From positions 1 through 6,297 of the forward strand of contig CAMBQS010000210.1 of the NCBI GenBank assembly GCA_945870015.1: a stretch of DNA of 6,297 nt, read 5' to 3'. How positions within the stretch are numbered: position 1 is the first letter of the stretch; the number at the start of each line of letters is the position of its first letter. The stretch is from Desulfocicer vacuolatum DSM 3385 (GTDB taxonomy: Bacteria > Desulfobacterota > Desulfobacteria > Desulfobacterales > SURF-7). Below are positions 5,809-6,297 of this stretch, piece after piece. The notes below the pieces were generated by a model, which saw only the letters and a program-made list of their open reading frames with translations, was not told the DNA's origin and did no database searches. A program made the position numbers and the translations under genes.

Positions 5809-6297
5809 TTATTTCTGCTTTACCCGTAGCAATCCTTTGAAGACAGAGCCTTCCTGGCCGTCAATACTGATGAAGTCGCCGGATTGTAAACAAGTGCTGT
5901 TAAACATGGCTGTTTTCTTTTTCTCATCACATATCAGATTTCCGCAACCTACAACACAGGTTTTTTCCAATCGGTGAGCCACAACTGCTGCGTGGGAAGT
6001 TAATCCTCCCCTTGCTGTCAGGAGACCATCGCTTGCATGTATTTCAAGAATATCATCTGGAACCGTATCACCTCTGATGAGAATTAGCAAACATTTGGGT
6101 TCGGTGTTTCGCCATTTTTTGATTTCGTCCAGAGTAAAGACGATCCTCCCGCTCATAGCGCCTCCACTGACTCCGATTCCATGCCCTAGAAAGATTTCTT
6201 TTGAAAGAATCTCTTCCAGATCAAAAATCATCTGTTTCTTCATTTCCCGCATGGCCATATCCCGGGTTTGCAGGAGGAACAGATTTTTCCGGGAAGG
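5809..6297 (-). CDS. PPDK-like PEP/pyruvate-binding protein, C-terminal 162 residues ending in the phosphohistidine domain
   Basis: The gene enters from the right edge with an open frame and stops with TAA at 5809-5811. The first visible residues include LFLLQTRDM, the end of the ATP-grasp nucleotide-binding region in pyruvate,phosphate dikinase. A swivelling phosphohistidine domain follows, with GIGVSGGAMSGRIVF, then IHASDGLLTARGGLTSHAAV, in which the His of TSH (codon 5992-5994) is the expected phosphorylated residue. It finishes with SIDGQEGSVFKG and a short basic tail. In full-length PPDK (about 870-900 residues) a large C-terminal PEP/pyruvate barrel follows this point; here the protein ends. 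It could be a split dikinase half or a stand-alone two-domain phosphotransferase. PEP synthase and rifampicin phosphotransferase share the His domain, but the flanking sequence resembles PPDK more. ATG at 6256-6258 is internal: conserved sequence precedes it and no Shine-Dalgarno is seen. It is probably co-transcribed with the GAPDH gene. Confidence 0.82.
   Translation of the reverse strand, partial: PSRKNLFLLQTRDMAMREMKKQMIFDLEEILSKEIFLGHGIGVSGGAMSGRIVFTLDEIKKWRNTEPKCLLILIRGDTVPDDILEIHASDGLLTARGGLTSHAAVVAHRLEKTCVVGCGNLICDEKKKTAMFNSTCLQSGDFISIDGQEGSVFKGLLRVKQK

Noticed and set aside
6256..6258. ATG as the start of a small 149-residue protein
   Set aside because: The frame stays open to the window edge, the residues before it (LFLLQTRD) match the PPDK family, and there is no Shine-Dalgarno. 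The gene is cut by the edge.
1..6297. Mobile elements, CRISPR arrays, tRNA or rRNA genes
   Set aside because: No transposase, terminal inverted repeats, regularly spaced repeats, tRNA-like cloverleaf or rRNA sequence was seen on either strand.

Overview
This window holds four protein-coding genes, two complete and two cut by the window edges. The left part has two divergent genes: priA on the minus strand (residues 1-388 visible, running off the left edge) and a plus-strand 994-residue membrane hybrid histidine kinase. They share a 279-base divergent control region at 1166-1444. The kinase converges on a minus-strand glyceraldehyde-3-phosphate dehydrogenase (GAPDH) gene, with a strong hairpin in the 55 bases between their stops. 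Upstream of the GAPDH gene on the same strand, 61 bases away, lies the 3' end of a pyruvate,phosphate dikinase (PPDK)-like gene that enters from the right edge.

The organism looks like a mid-GC Gram-negative bacterium. The kinase architecture (CHASE4-HAMP-PAS-PAS-HisKA-HATPase-REC, with an AHDFNN-type phosphoacceptor box) and the style of the proteins suggest the Desulfobacterota (sulfate-reducing 'Deltaproteobacteria' such as Desulfobacterales). That placement is inference from recalled family resemblance, not from a search.

Functionally there are three independent themes. PriA restarts stalled replication forks. The hybrid kinase senses an extracytoplasmic signal and probably feeds a phosphorelay whose partners are not in the window. 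The dikinase-like gene and the GAPDH gene form a probable two-gene central-carbon operon, joining PEP/pyruvate phosphotransfer chemistry to the triose-phosphate oxidation step. I see no RNA genes, insertion sequences, CRISPR arrays or phage genes.

The points most worth a second look are in the minus-strand operon. The GAPDH is about 80 residues longer than usual, keeps its catalytic residues but has lost the aspartate that normally selects NAD, and carries a 12-bp in-frame tandem duplication. The dikinase-like protein stops right after its phosphohistidine domain, without the C-terminal PEP/pyruvate barrel of full-length PPDK. Both divergent genes on the left appear to start with TTG.
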